Source: CAVOJY01 sp963696405
Lineage (GTDB): Bacteria; Chloroflexota; Limnocylindria; Limnocylindrales; CSP1-4
Assembly (NCBI GenBank): GCA_963696405.1
Contig: CAVOJY010000002.1
Location: forward strand, 310,001-374,000
Direction of reading: 5' to 3'
Length of the DNA stretch: 64,000 nucleotides
Part shown: positions 8,980 to 20,829 of the stretch, one piece after another
Position numbering within the stretch: the stretch's first letter is position 1
How the letters are laid out: each line of letters begins with the position of its first letter
The notes under the pieces: model-generated
Seen by the model: the letters and a program-made list of their open reading frames with translations, nothing else
Told to the model about the DNA's origin: nothing
Databases searched by the model: none
Made by a program: the position numbers and the translations under genes

Positions 8980-10394
8980 GGCGGGCCGTGATCGGCGTGG
9001 GGACGCTCGGGCCGTGCCGGCCGGCGGCGGGGTGGTCGGGCGCCGACGCGACCCGGGCCGTCCGCACCCGGGAGGAGGGGACCGGGGGAGGCGGTTCGGT
9101 CCGGCGAGGCGGAGCGGAGGATGGGCCGACGCACGAGATGCGACGGAGCGGTCCGAGCCTTGCCGAGATCCCCGGCCGTACCGGGACGTCGCTGGCCGAG
9201 GAGCGGCGGTCCTGGGTCGTGCTGGCGACCGTCGAGGGCGTGGGTGATCGGACGCTCGAGCTGCTCGTCCTCACGCATGGGAGCGCGACCCGGGTGCTCG
9301 AGCTTGCCGCGGCCGGGCGGCTGGACCGCGGGCTCCGCGACGCGGATGGGGAGGGGAGTCGGACGCGAACGTTGCCTGTGCGGACCCAGGCCGGCATCCG
9401 CGAGGCGGCGCTCGCGGCGCCCGCACGGCTGGCGGCGCTCGCCGACATGCGGCTCTGGACGCTCACGCTCCTCGACCCGGACTTCCCGCCGCGGCTGCGC
9501 CGGATCCCCGACCCACCGCTCGTGCTGTTCGGTCGGGGCGACCCCGCGCTGCTCCACCACCCCGCGACCGTGGCGATCGTCGGGACGCGCCGGCCGACGC
9601 CGGCCGGGCGCGTGATGGCCGCCCGCGTCGCCCGCGGACTCGCCATGGCCGGCGTCGCGGTCGTCTCTGGCCTCGCCATCGGCATCGACGGCGCCGCCCA
9701 CGCCGCGACCGCGGAGGCAGACCGGCCGACCCTGGCCGTGATCGGGTCGGGGCACGCGCGGCCGGGGCCGCGGGCGCACCGCGCGCTCCTGGACCGGATC
9801 CTCGAGGCTGGCGGCGCCGTGGTGGGCGAGCTTCCGCCTGCGGCTCACGCCACTCGCGGTACGTACCCGCGCCGCAACCGGCTCATCAGCGGTTTCGCGG
9901 ACGCCGTTGTCGTGGTCGAGGCTCCGGAGCGGAGCGGAGCCCTCAGCACCGCCCACCACGCGCTTGCGCAGGGGATCCCCCTCTACGTCTACGCGGGAGG
10001 CGGGACTCGTGCGCCTTGGGCCGGCTGCCGGCGCCTCCTGTCGGAGACATCCGCCGAGGCGTTCGAGACGGTGGATGATCTTCTCGAAGCGTTGCTCGAG
10101 CGGGATGATGATGCCCCGCCGGCGGCCAAGGCGTCGGTGGTGGCGGCCGAACCGACCGCCGTGCAGTTCGGGTCGCTGGGGACGCACGAGCGCCGGGTGG
10201 CGGGCATCCTGGCGCGCGGGCCGGTCTCGGCGGACGGCCTCGCGGTTCAGACCGGTCTGGCCCCGGGCGTTGTCTCGGGCGTGCTCACAATGCTCCAGTT
10301 GCGCGGTCTGGCGACCACGCTCGGTGCGCTCAATCTTCCCGCCGGCTCGCTACTCTCGCCGGGATTGGATCCATTGCGCGCGCCGGGCCCCTGA
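8976..10394 (+). CDS. dprA: DNA-processing protein DprA
   Basis: The family loads RecA on incoming single-stranded DNA. The Rossmann-like DprA core is clear: VAIVGTRRPTPAGRVMA, SGLAIGIDGAAHAAT, TYPRRNRLISG and APERSGALSTAHHALAQG. A winged-helix C-terminal domain follows (THERRVAGILARGPVSADGL). The start is uncertain. GTG 8976 overlaps the comM stop, but the first 54 residues are low-complexity, so ATG 9138 (418 residues) is a reasonable alternative. The usual PG after the ALAQG helix is replaced (YVYAGGG). Confidence 0.87.
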   Translation: MRRAVIGVGTLGPCRPAAGWSGADATRAVRTREEGTGGGGSVRRGGAEDGPTHEMRRSGPSLAEIPGRTGTSLAEERRSWVVLATVEGVGDRTLELLVLTHGSATRVLELAAAGRLDRGLRDADGEGSRTRTLPVRTQAGIREAALAAPARLAALADMRLWTLTLLDPDFPPRLRRIPDPPLVLFGRGDPALLHHPATVAIVGTRRPTPAGRVMAARVARGLAMAGVAVVSGLAIGIDGAAHAATAEADRPTLAVIGSGHARPGPRAHRALLDRILEAGGAVVGELPPAAHATRGTYPRRNRLISGFADAVVVVEAPERSGALSTAHHALAQGIPLYVYAGGGTRAPWAGCRRLLSETSAEAFETVDDLLEALLERDDDAPPAAKASVVAAEPTAVQFGSLGTHERRVAGILARGPVSADGLAVQTGLAPGVVSGVLTMLQLRGLATTLGALNLPAGSLLSPGLDPLRAPGP

Positions 10395-10409
10395 CGGGGG
10401 GAGGCGAGC

Positions 10410-13106
<2,697 letters not shown>

Positions 13107-13208
13107 GGTGGCCGGACCTCCAGCACCGCGGGACACGCGGGATCGGGGTGGTGCTCATCGGCGCCTGGCGGGAGCGCCCGCCCCGGGTCGAGCCAGCTAT
13201 CGCGGTCG

Positions 13209-13248
13209 AGTATACCGCCGGGCTCCTCGCGCCTTCTGTAGGTACCAT
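13209..13248. promoter_or_regulatory. Divergent promoter region acnA / DUF2520
   Basis: On the minus strand TATACT (13214-13209) sits about 100 bases upstream of the acnA start. On the plus strand TACCAT (13243-13248) sits about 60 bases upstream of the DUF2520 start. Neither has a recognisable -35 box at the normal distance. Confidence 0.4.
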
Positions 13249-13310
13249 GCGGGGAGACGCCGAACGGGCGAGGGGCGACCCCGACCAGGGACGACGATCA
13301 GGAGGTGCGC

Positions 13311-14276
13311 GTGCGAGCGTGGACCGAGCCGCCGAGGCGGCCGCGCGGGGCGGTCGAGACCGCGCACCCGGCAGCGACCGGCGGGCCGGGGCCAGGCGGG
13401 CCGAGCGAGGGCCAGCTGCCGCGGATCGGCATCGTCGGCGCGGGCCGCGTGGGACTCGCCCTCGGCGTCGCGTTCCACCGGGCGGGTTGGGCTGTGACGT
13501 CGGTCTTCTCCCGCGACGGGGAGCGCCGCGAGCGCTTCGCCCGGCTGGTGCCCGGCTCGACCGCCGCGGGAACGCCCCAGGAGCTCCTGGACTCGGTGGA
13601 CCTCGTCATGTTGACTGTGCCAGACGACGCCGTCTCCGAGGTTGCCCGCACCCTTCGCCTTTACAGCGGCCAGGCGATCGTTCACACGAACGGCCTGCTC
13701 GGATCGGAGGTGCTGCGGCCGGCCCTCGCCGCCGGCGCAGCGGCCGGGAGCTTCCATCCGCTCCTGGCGTTTGCCGACCCGGAGGCCGCCGTCGAGGCAC
13801 TGCGCGGCGCGACCGTCGCCGTGGAGGGCGACCCGCGGCTCACGCCGCTCCTCGAGGACCTGGCCCGGAGCGTCGGCGCCAGGCCGATCCTGCTCGACGC
13901 CTCGCAGAAGGCGGCCTACCACGCGGCCGCGGTGCTCGCCGCCGGCGGCTTCGTCGCGCTGATCGACACGATCGTGGAGCTCGGAGCGACGTTCGGGCTC
14001 GGCGAGGCCGCGGCCCTCGATCTGTACCGACCTCTCCTGGAGCGCGGCCTCCAGAACGCCGGCGCGATCGGGGTCGCCGCGGCGCTGACCGGCCCGGCCG
14101 TGCGCGGAGACGCTGGAACCATTGCCGCCCACCTGGAGGCCCTCCACCGCGCTGCCCCGGAGGCGGTTGGCGTCTACCAGGCGCTCCTGCGCCGGCAGAT
14201 AGCGATCGCCCGGGCGCGGGGCGATCTGCCCGTCGAGCGCGCTTTGGCGCTGCTGGCGCTGCTGGCGGGTGAGTAG
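13311..14276 (+). CDS. Rossmann-like and DUF2520 domain protein
   Basis: This is a 321-residue protein with an N-terminal NAD(P)-binding Rossmann domain (IGIVGAGRVGLALGVAFHRA, about 40-59). The DUF2520 C-terminal domain follows, with the HTNGLLGSEVL and SFHPLLAF segments and a helical end like that of 6-phosphogluconate dehydrogenases. The family (COG5495) has no settled substrate; it often sits near pantothenate genes, which are not seen here. Of two GTG starts at 13305 and 13311, the second lies five bases after GGAGG and is preferred. The first 38 residues are Pro/Gly-rich. Confidence 0.8.
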   Translation: MRAWTEPPRRPRGAVETAHPAATGGPGPGGPSEGQLPRIGIVGAGRVGLALGVAFHRAGWAVTSVFSRDGERRERFARLVPGSTAAGTPQELLDSVDLVMLTVPDDAVSEVARTLRLYSGQAIVHTNGLLGSEVLRPALAAGAAAGSFHPLLAFADPEAAVEALRGATVAVEGDPRLTPLLEDLARSVGARPILLDASQKAAYHAAAVLAAGGFVALIDTIVELGATFGLGEAAALDLYRPLLERGLQNAGAIGVAAALTGPAVRGDAGTIAAHLEALHRAAPEAVGVYQALLRRQIAIARARGDLPVERALALLALLAGE

Positions 14277-14690
14277 GGCCTGCTCAACGAATGCCGCGAC
14301 TGGGGCGAGGATGCACCGGATCTGTCGGTAGTGGGCAGGCCGTGTGGTACCGGTGGGCGGGCCGACGCGGTACCATGTGCCCATGCAGCACAGCCCCGCC
14401 GGGCTGCGGGTGGCCCGGCCCGCGACGCGGTTCGTCGGCCCGGCAGCGCGCGATCGTGAGCGCAACCTGGGCCTGCAGCGGCATGCCCTGGGCATGACCG
14501 CTGCTCGGCCGGCCGGCGCGGCAGCGGGGCTCACGGGAGCACCGCGCCACGCGCTGCGCGACCGGCGCGTCCTCACCATCGTCCCTCCGCGCAGGGAGGT
14601 GTCCGGCACCCTCCGCCGTCAGCCGCGTCTCGCCTGGACCGCGTCGTCCAGGGAGGGTCAGCGCTGGACGGCGCTGCTCGCGCCGACGCC
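14277..14690. other. 414-base gap with a promoter but no recognised product
   Basis: TACCAT at 14371 stands six bases before ATG 14383. The frame from that ATG (106 codons, ending 14703) is very rich in Arg, Ala and Gly and resembles nothing I know, so I do not call it a gene. The plus strand has several short complementary segments and could encode a structured leader RNA for the NUDIX/gcv genes. I cannot see the conserved core of a glycine riboswitch or of RNase P, tmRNA or 6S RNA. Confidence 0.45.
14371..14376 (+). promoter_or_regulatory. -10 box TACCAT
   Basis: The box is followed by six bases and then ATG, the same spacing as at comM (7390) and at the first oppA (18496). It probably drives the transcript entering the NUDIX and gcv genes. 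Confidence 0.45.
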
Positions 14691-15188
14691 GTGGCGCGGC
14701 TGACGAGGGCCGGCGCCGCTCCGCCGCCCACCGCGCGCGCGATGTCCGCGGGAGGCATCGTCGTACGTTTCCTCGACGGCTCCGAGCCGGAGATCGTGCT
14801 CGGTCGAAGGTTCCGCGCGCGCGACGGCGTGACCTGGAGTCTGCCCAAGGGCACGCCGCTGCCGGGCGAGGTCGTCGAAGACACGGCCGTCCGTGAAGTC
14901 CGGGAAGAGACCGGGCTCGACGTCCGCATCGTCGGACCTGTCGGGCGGATCGAGTACCGGTTCTTCCAGGCGGGGACACGCATCCACAAGACGGTGCACT
15001 ACTTCCTCATGGAGGCGACAGGCGGCGACCTTGCCAGGCACGACGAGGAATTCATCGAGGTCCGCTGGATGTCCTGGTCGGAGGCCGCGAGCCTCATGAC
15101 GTTCGAGACCGAGCGCGACATCGTCGAGCGGTCCCGACCGGCCGTGGACGCCCTCCTCGCCGGGTCGGTCATCGAGCCAGGAACCTAG
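14691..15188 (+). CDS. NUDIX hydrolase
   Basis: This is a small NUDIX hydrolase with a canonical box: GTPLPGEVVEDTAVREVREE followed by TGL, i.e. G-x5-E-x7-REVREETGL. It holds the Mg2+-binding glutamates. The likely substrates are nucleoside diphosphates linked to another moiety, but specificity is not readable. The fold starts at SAGGIVVRFLDG, so ATG 14742 (148 residues) is as plausible a start as GTG 14691 (165 residues). It precedes gcvH by 22 bases and probably shares its transcript. Confidence 0.85.
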   Translation: MARLTRAGAAPPPTARAMSAGGIVVRFLDGSEPEIVLGRRFRARDGVTWSLPKGTPLPGEVVEDTAVREVREETGLDVRIVGPVGRIEYRFFQAGTRIHKTVHYFLMEATGGDLARHDEEFIEVRWMSWSEAASLMTFETERDIVERSRPAVDALLAGSVIEPGT

Positions 15189-15210
15189 CATCACAGCAGG
15201 AGACACACAG

Positions 15211-15594
15211 GTGGACGTGAGGGACGGCCTTTTCTACACCGATGACCACGAGTGGCTGCGCGTCGAGGGCGATACCGGCACGGTCGGCATCACCGCCTAT
15301 GCCGCGGAGCACCTGGGCGACATCGTCTTCGTCGAGGCGCCGGCGGTCGGAACGAAGGTGGCCGCCGCGGGGGCCTGTGGGGTGGTCGAGTCGGTGAAGG
15401 CGGTGAGCGACATCTTCGCGCCTGTCTCGGGCGAGGTGATCGAGGTGAACGGGGCGCTCGCGGGGGCGCCGGAGATCGTCAACAGCGACCCCTACGGCGA
15501 GGGCTGGATGATGAAGATCCGCCTCGCCGGCCCGCCCGAGACCGGAACGCTCAAGGACGCCGCCGCCTACCGCGCGTTCGTCGAGACGCTCTAG
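15211..15594 (+). CDS. gcvH: Glycine cleavage system H protein
   Basis: This 127-residue lipoyl carrier shuttles the aminomethyl group between the P and T proteins. The lipoylated lysine is Lys63 in VVESVKAVSDI, within the standard sandwich fold (HEWLRVEG, GDIVFVEAPAVG, NSDPYGEGWMMKI). The start is GTG 15211 preceded by an AGGAGA sequence. It is followed six bases later by gcvPA. No gcvT lies in the window, so the aminomethyltransferase must be encoded elsewhere. Confidence 0.95.
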   Translation: MDVRDGLFYTDDHEWLRVEGDTGTVGITAYAAEHLGDIVFVEAPAVGTKVAAAGACGVVESVKAVSDIFAPVSGEVIEVNGALAGAPEIVNSDPYGEGWMMKIRLAGPPETGTLKDAAAYRAFVETL

Positions 15595-15600
15595 ACCGCC

Positions 15601-16950
15601 ATGCCCTACGGCCCCCACGCCGAGGCCGACCGCGCCACCATGCGGCAGGCGGTCGGCATCACCTCGGTCGACGAGCTCTTCTCCGACATCCCCACGAGCG
15701 TGCGCGCCCAGGGGCTCGACCTGCCCGGGCCGCTCCCCGAGCTCGAGCTGGCGGCTCGCCTGCGCGACCTCGCTTCGGCCAACCGCACCGACCTTGCGAG
15801 TTTCCTCGGCGCCGGGGCCTACCGCCACTACGTCCCCGCGGCGGTGGACCAGATGCTCATCCGCGGCGAGTTCTACACCGCCTACACGCCCTACCAGCCG
15901 GAGATCAGCCAGGGCACCCTGCAGACCATCTACGAGTACCAGTCGATGCTGGCCGCGCTCACCGGCATGGACGTCATCTCGGCCTCCCACTACGACGGCG
16001 CCACCGCGGTCGCCGAGGCCGCCCTGATGACCATCCGGGCGACCCGTCGCGACCGGGTGCTCGTGGCCCGTTCGGTGCACCCCCACTACGCGGCCACCGC
16101 CCGCACCTACCTCGATGAGGCGCGCTACCCCGTCGAGGTGATCGGGTCGCTGCCCGATGGCACCATCGACCTGGCCGCCCTGGAGCGCCTCCTCGGCGAA
16201 CCCGAGCGCCCCGTGGCCGGGGTCATCCTTGCCCACCCCAACGTCTTCGGCTGCCTCGAGCCGATGGCCGAGGCGGCCAACCTCGCGCACGCCGCCGGGG
16301 CGCTCCTGGTGGCGGTGGTCGAGCCGGTGTCCCTGGCGGTCCTCGCCCCGCCCGCCGCGTACGGCGCCGACATCGCCGCGGGGGAGGGCCAGCCACTCGG
16401 CATCCCCCTCGGCTTCGGCGGCCCCTACCTCGGCATCCTCGGCGCCCGCGAGCCCCTGGTCCGCCAGATCCCCGGCCGCCTCATCGGGCGGACGACCGAC
16501 CTCGAGGGCCGCACCGCCTACGTGATGACCCTGCGGGCCCGTGAGCAGGACATCCGCCGCGAGAAGGCGGCCAGCAACATCTGCACCAACCAGGCCCTCT
16601 GCGCCCTGGCCGCCACGGTGTACCTGGCGACCATCGGTCCCCGCGGCCTGCGCGACACCGCGGCCCTCGGCGCCGCCCGGGCCAAGGAGCTCGAGTCCGC
16701 GCTCGCCGCCGCCGGCGCTCCCCGGGTCCACACCGCGCCCTACCTCAACGAGTTCGCCGTGCGGGTCCCCGATGCGCCCGAGGTGCACCGGCGGCTCCTC
16801 GAGCGGGGCGTCCTCGCCGGGTTCCCGCTGGCGACCTGGTATCCCGACGACCCGGTCCTCGCCGAGGCGCTCCTGGTGTGCGCCACCGAGGTGACCACGC
16901 CTGCCGAGATCGAGCGCTTCGCCGCGGCCCTTTCCGAGGTGATCCGATGA
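15601..16950 (+). CDS. gcvPA: Glycine dehydrogenase (decarboxylating) subunit 1
   Basis: This 449-residue protein is the N-terminal half of the P protein, encoded as a separate chain in the two-subunit form found in many thermophiles and Gram-positive-like lineages. It has the typical opening (DELFSDIPTSVR), the FLGAGAYRHYVPAAVDQ segment, the YTPYQPEISQGTLQ motif and GFGGPYLGIL. It forms a heterotetramer with GcvPB and decarboxylates glycine onto the H-protein lipoyl arm. Its stop overlaps the gcvPB start by four bases. Confidence 0.95.
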   Translation: MPYGPHAEADRATMRQAVGITSVDELFSDIPTSVRAQGLDLPGPLPELELAARLRDLASANRTDLASFLGAGAYRHYVPAAVDQMLIRGEFYTAYTPYQPEISQGTLQTIYEYQSMLAALTGMDVISASHYDGATAVAEAALMTIRATRRDRVLVARSVHPHYAATARTYLDEARYPVEVIGSLPDGTIDLAALERLLGEPERPVAGVILAHPNVFGCLEPMAEAANLAHAAGALLVAVVEPVSLAVLAPPAAYGADIAAGEGQPLGIPLGFGGPYLGILGAREPLVRQIPGRLIGRTTDLEGRTAYVMTLRAREQDIRREKAASNICTNQALCALAATVYLATIGPRGLRDTAALGAARAKELESALAAAGAPRVHTAPYLNEFAVRVPDAPEVHRRLLERGVLAGFPLATWYPDDPVLAEALLVCATEVTTPAEIERFAAALSEVIR

Positions 16951-18429
16951 CCGAGCCCCGCAACGCGGTGGGGGCCAACCTCGAGCCCCTCATCTTCGAG
17001 CGCTCGCGTCCCGGGCCGCGCGCGGGGCAAGATCCCGGCCGCACCCCCCGACGCCCTTGGCCGCATCCCGGCGGCGCACCTGCGGGCCGGCGAGCCGCCC
17101 ATCCCCGACCTCAACGAGCCCGAGGTGGTCCGCCACTTCGTCAACCTGTCGCACCTCAACTACGCGGTGGACACCGGCTTCTACCCCCTGGGCTCGTGCA
17201 CCATGAAGTACAACCCCAAGCTCAACGAGTGGGCCGCCCGCCTGCCCGGCTTCGCCGATCTCCACCCCCTGGCCCCCGATGCGGCCGCCCAGGGGACCCT
17301 CGAGCTGCTCTGGGAGCTGGAGCGCTGGCTCTGCGAGATCAGCGGCATGGCCGCGGCCACCCTGCAGCCCGCGGCGGGGGCGCACGGCGAACTGGCCGGC
17401 ATCCTCATGGTGCGCGCCTACCACCGCTCCCGCGGCGACGAGGAGCGCAGCGAGATCGTGGTCCCCGACTCGTCCCACGGCACGAACCCGGCCACCGCCT
17501 CGATGGTGGGCTACACCACGGTCACCATCCCCTCCGACGCCCGCGGCGGGGTCGACCTCGAGGCCCTGCGGGCCGCGGTGGGCCCAAAGACGGCCGCGGT
17601 CATGATCACCAACCCCTCCACCCTGGGCCTCTTCGAGGACCGCATCGTCGAAGTGCTCGAGATCGTCCACGCCGCCGGCGCCCTGGCCTACATGGACGGC
17701 GCCAACCTGAACGCGGTGCTCGGCAAGTTCAGGCCCGGTGCGGCGGGCTTCGATGTCATGCACTTCAACGTGCACAAGACGTTCTCCACGCCCCACGGCG
17801 GCGGCGGGCCGGGGGCCGGCCCGGTGGGCGTCGGCGAGAGGCTCCGGCCCTTCCTCCCCGGGCCCCAGGTGGTCCGCGAGCCCGACGGCACCTACCGGCT
17901 GGAGCGGCCCGGCGAGCGGCCCACCTCCATCGGGCGGGTGCGCGCCTTCGTCGGCAGCACCGGCGTGCTGGTGCGCGCCTACGCCTATCTCCTCGCCCAC
18001 GGGGGGAGCGGCCTCCAGGAGGTGAGCGAGGACGCGGTGCTCGCGGCGAACTACCTGAAGGCCCGCCTGCGGGGCACCTACGACATCCCCCACGACCGGC
18101 CCTGCAAGCACGAGTTCGTGGCGGCCGCCCAGACCATCAAGGCGCAGACCGGGGTGCGCACCCTCGACATCGCCAAGCGCCTCATCGATTTCGGCTGGCA
18201 CCCGCCGACGATCTACTTCCCGCTCATCGTCGAGGAGGCCCTTCTCATCGAGCCCACCGAGACCGAGGCGCTCGAGACGCTCGACGGCTTCGCCGATGCC
18301 CTCATCGCCATCGCCGCAGAGGCGCACACAGACCCCGGGGTCGTGAAGGAGGCTCCCCACCGGGCGCCCGTCCGTCGCCTCGACGAGGCCACCGCGGCCC
18401 GCCATCCCGACCTGTGCTGGAAGGGATAG
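16947..18429 (+). CDS. gcvPB: Glycine dehydrogenase (decarboxylating) subunit 2, frameshifted near its N-terminus
   Basis: This is the PLP-binding subunit of the P protein, about 493 residues once repaired. ATG 16947 overlaps the gcvPA stop (ATGA) and begins with ANLEPLIFERSRPG. The frame is then broken: deleting one G of 17013-17015 continues it as GRARGKIPAAPPDALGRIP and into the main frame, which otherwise has its first ATG at 17125. The PLP lysine is in HFNVHKTFSTPHGGGGPG (codon 17776-17778). LNYAVDTGFYPLGSCTMKYN is the conserved subunit-2 signature. Confidence 0.92.
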
Positions 18430-18439
18430 GCCCGCGCAC

Positions 18440-18498
18440 GGCGCAGATAGCGACGGCGGCGGCCAAGTGCCAAGGCGCAGATACCGGACCTGCGGTAT
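18440..18498 (+). promoter_or_regulatory. Repeat and palindrome cluster, candidate operator of the first oppA
   Basis: Two direct copies of GGCGCAGATA (18440-18449 and 18474-18483) are followed by a perfect inverted repeat, ATACCG (18481-18486) and CGGTAT (18493-18498). The palindrome overlaps the presumed -10 box at 18496. This layout would let a regulator act directly on the promoter. Confidence 0.45.
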
Positions 18499-18501
18499 AG
18501 A
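18496..18501 (+). promoter_or_regulatory. -10 box TATAGA, leaderless geometry
   Basis: Six bases separate this box from GTG 18508, which is itself followed by ATG 18511. There is no ribosome-binding site and no clear -35 box. Confidence 0.45.
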
Positions 18502-18507
18502 TACGCC

Positions 18508-20590
18508 GTGATGCCCCGACTTCGACGGCGCTGGATCGTGCTGGCCGGCTCCCTGGCGCTGGTCTTCGCGGGGTGCGGCGGCAACCCGACGGCCACCCCG
18601 AGCGTCCCCGCGAGCGCGGCTGCTACCGGCGGGCCGACCGCCGCGGTGACCGTCGCCCCGACCCCGGCGACGCAGTGCGGCGCCGTCCTCCTCGCCGAGC
18701 CAGCCGGCCACGTCCGGTGGCCCGACCCCGCCGACCGGGACTGTGCCGTCGGGCGTCCTCACGTTCGCCATCGGCGCCGATCCGACCAGCCTTGCCGGTG
18801 CACCGTCTGACCAGGCGACCCGCTGGGTCACGAACCTCCTGCACGCCCCGCTGTACCGGTTGAACGCGCGCTTCGAGGCCGTGCCGTGGCTGGCGGCCGC
18901 CCTCCCGAGCGTAAGCGTGGATGGCATGACCTGGTCGGTGACGCTTCGCGACGGCCTGCGGTTCGGCGATGGGTCGCCGATCACTGCCGATGACGTCAGG
19001 TTGAGCTACGAGCTGATGCTCTCCAGGAACTGCATGCAGGATCCCGGTGTGTGCCAGACGATCCAGGACACCGTCGACTCCGTGACGGCCTCCGGCGCAA
19101 GGACGATCGTTCTCAAGCTCAGGCAGAAGTACGCGCCTCTGCTGGAAACCGGGCTTACCGCGGTCCCGATCCTGCCCGCAAAGGCGATCCAGGAATCCTT
19201 CGCCAGGCTCGAAGGCGGTCTCCAGAACGTCACCGCGGCCGAGGTGAGCGCGCTCGCGGAGCGGATCGCGGCAGCCCTGTCCGACGACGCGTGCCTGGTG
19301 GAGACCCCTCCCGCGTCATGTGTCCCGGAGTCGTACGCGGCCCAGGTCGAGGCGATCCTGGGTCGGGCCTCGCTCCAGCTTCCAGACCGGCAGGCGTTCA
19401 CGCAGGACGACGGCACGGTCGACGCCTATGGCTACGCGCAGGCCCTCCTCGACGAGCTCAACGCCCTCAACAGCACGCTCGCCGCCGCCGACACGGACCG
19501 GATCGCCGCGTCGCTGAACCTGCTCGACTACGCGCGCCGGCCGGTGGGCGCCGGTCCGTACAGGTTCGAGAGCTACACGCCCGGAGACCGCGTGGTCATG
19601 GCCCGGAACCCCTACTGGTTCCGTACCCAGGTCGCTCCCGAGAAGGCGGTGGCCCTTATCAGCAGCGCCGCCTCGGCCGCGGCCTCCCTCCAGCAGGGGG
19701 ACCTGGCCTGGCTGCCCGAGGTTGACCCCGAGATAGTCGCGACGATGCAGGGCGATCCCAACCTCAGGATCTCCACGTTCGCCGGCAGGGACTTCTACTA
19801 CATCGCGTTCAACATGCGCGAGGGCCGCATCTACAGCGACCCGAAGCTGCGCCGGGCGTTCGCGATGTGCATCGACCACGACGAGACGATCCTGCGGGCG
19901 ACCGCGGGCGAGGGGATTCCGATCGTCACGTCACGACCGCCCGGCTCGTGGATGGCCAACCCCGACCTGGCCGCGTTCGCGCGAGATGTCCAGGGCGCGA
20001 GGAAGCTGATCGAGCAGTCGGGCTGGAAACGCGGCGCGGACGGCGTGTACGCGAAGGCCGGGAAGCGGTTGTCCACCGACCTGTGGGTCCGCGAGAGCCG
20101 CCCGCAGCGGGTGGAGTTCGCGAAGCTGGCGAAGGCACAGCTCGCCGACTGCGGGATCGAGGTCCGGGTCCGGGAGGTCGCTTTCGAGACGCTCATGCCG
20201 CTCCTGGCGTTCCCCAACAACTTCGACACGCTCCTCGGGGGCGACCGGGCCTCCCTCAACTCGGATTTCGACGACTACTCGATCCTCCATTCCAGCCAGT
20301 GCACGACGAAGGACCTGCCGAACGGCGACAACTTCGTGTGCTGGCGCAACGATGAGGCCGACAGGCTGCTCGAGCAGGAGCGCACGGAGCACGACCCTGC
20401 CAAGCGCCAGGAGGTATACCGGAGCCTGGACACGCTCATCCGCGACGACGTGCCGTACTACTACCTGTGGTACGACGCCGGCCATCGGGGCTACTCGAAC
20501 CGGTTGTCGGCCCAGTCGCCGGAGGAGGTCGACACGACGACCCCGCTCGACTGGTGGAACCAGGACGCCTGGGTCGTGGCGCCGAGGTAA
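18508..20590 (+). CDS. Peptide ABC transporter substrate-binding lipoprotein, frameshifted
   Basis: This is an OppA/DppA-type (SBP_bac_5) solute-binding protein, about 693 residues after repair. It has a lipoprotein signal (LAGSLALVFAGCGG, Cys at the lipobox) and a Ser/Thr/Pro/Ala linker. The frame must skip one base at about 18674-18677, which gives a continuous linker into VPSGVLTFAIGADPT and the binding domain. An insertion of about 100 residues (roughly 19230-19530: Ala/Leu helices with two Cys and a DDGTVDAYGYAQALL stretch) is not part of a minimal family member. It sits directly after gcvPB but has its own promoter region. It probably feeds the permease encoded downstream. Confidence 0.82.
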
Positions 20591-20644
20591 GTGATTGAGG
20601 GGCAGCGTCGCGGGCTCGACTACAATGTGGCCGGTACTCGGCTT

Positions 20645-20668
20645 CCGACGCGGCTCCCGTCGCGTCGG
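20645..20668 (+). terminator. Hairpin after the first oppA
   Basis: CCGACGCG (20645-20652) pairs with CGCGTCGG (20661-20668) around eight bases. It lies 55 bases after the oppA stop. There is no T-tract, so it may serve as a 3' stabiliser rather than an intrinsic terminator. Confidence 0.4.
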
Positions 20669-20748
20669 CGCATGGTCACGTGGCCTGCGATCAAGCCGGC
20701 GTTCCGAAAGGAGGCACCGGAGCAGAGAAACCGGACCGAGATCGGATA

Positions 20749-20778
20749 TTGACGCGCCCAGCGGCGCGACCCTACGAT
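20749..20778 (+). promoter_or_regulatory. Sigma-70-like promoter of the second oppA operon
   Basis: TTGACG (20749-20754) and TACGAT (20773-20778) are separated by 18 bases. This is the best match to a housekeeping promoter in the window. It implies a leader of about 170 bases before ATG 20956. Confidence 0.65.
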
Positions 20779-20807
20779 CGCGGAGGCCCGGGGCCGATTG
20801 GGTTGCG

Positions 20808-20829
20808 CCCGGAAGAGCTGGGTTCCGGG
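20808..20829 (+). other. Leader stem-loop upstream of the second oppA
   Basis: CCCGGAA (20808-20814) pairs with TTCCGGG (20823-20829) around eight bases. It sits about 30 bases inside the predicted transcript. No known riboswitch class is recognised. Confidence 0.4.

Noticed and set aside
14383..14703. Open frame starting exactly at leaderless spacing after TACCAT
   Set aside because: The predicted protein is dominated by Arg, Ala and Gly with no folded-domain pattern, and a different frame carries the real NUDIX gene at its end.
15190..15210. Glycine riboswitch before gcvH
   Set aside because: Only about 20 bases separate the NUDIX stop from gcvH, and I could not find the tandem aptamer core in the larger upstream gap either.
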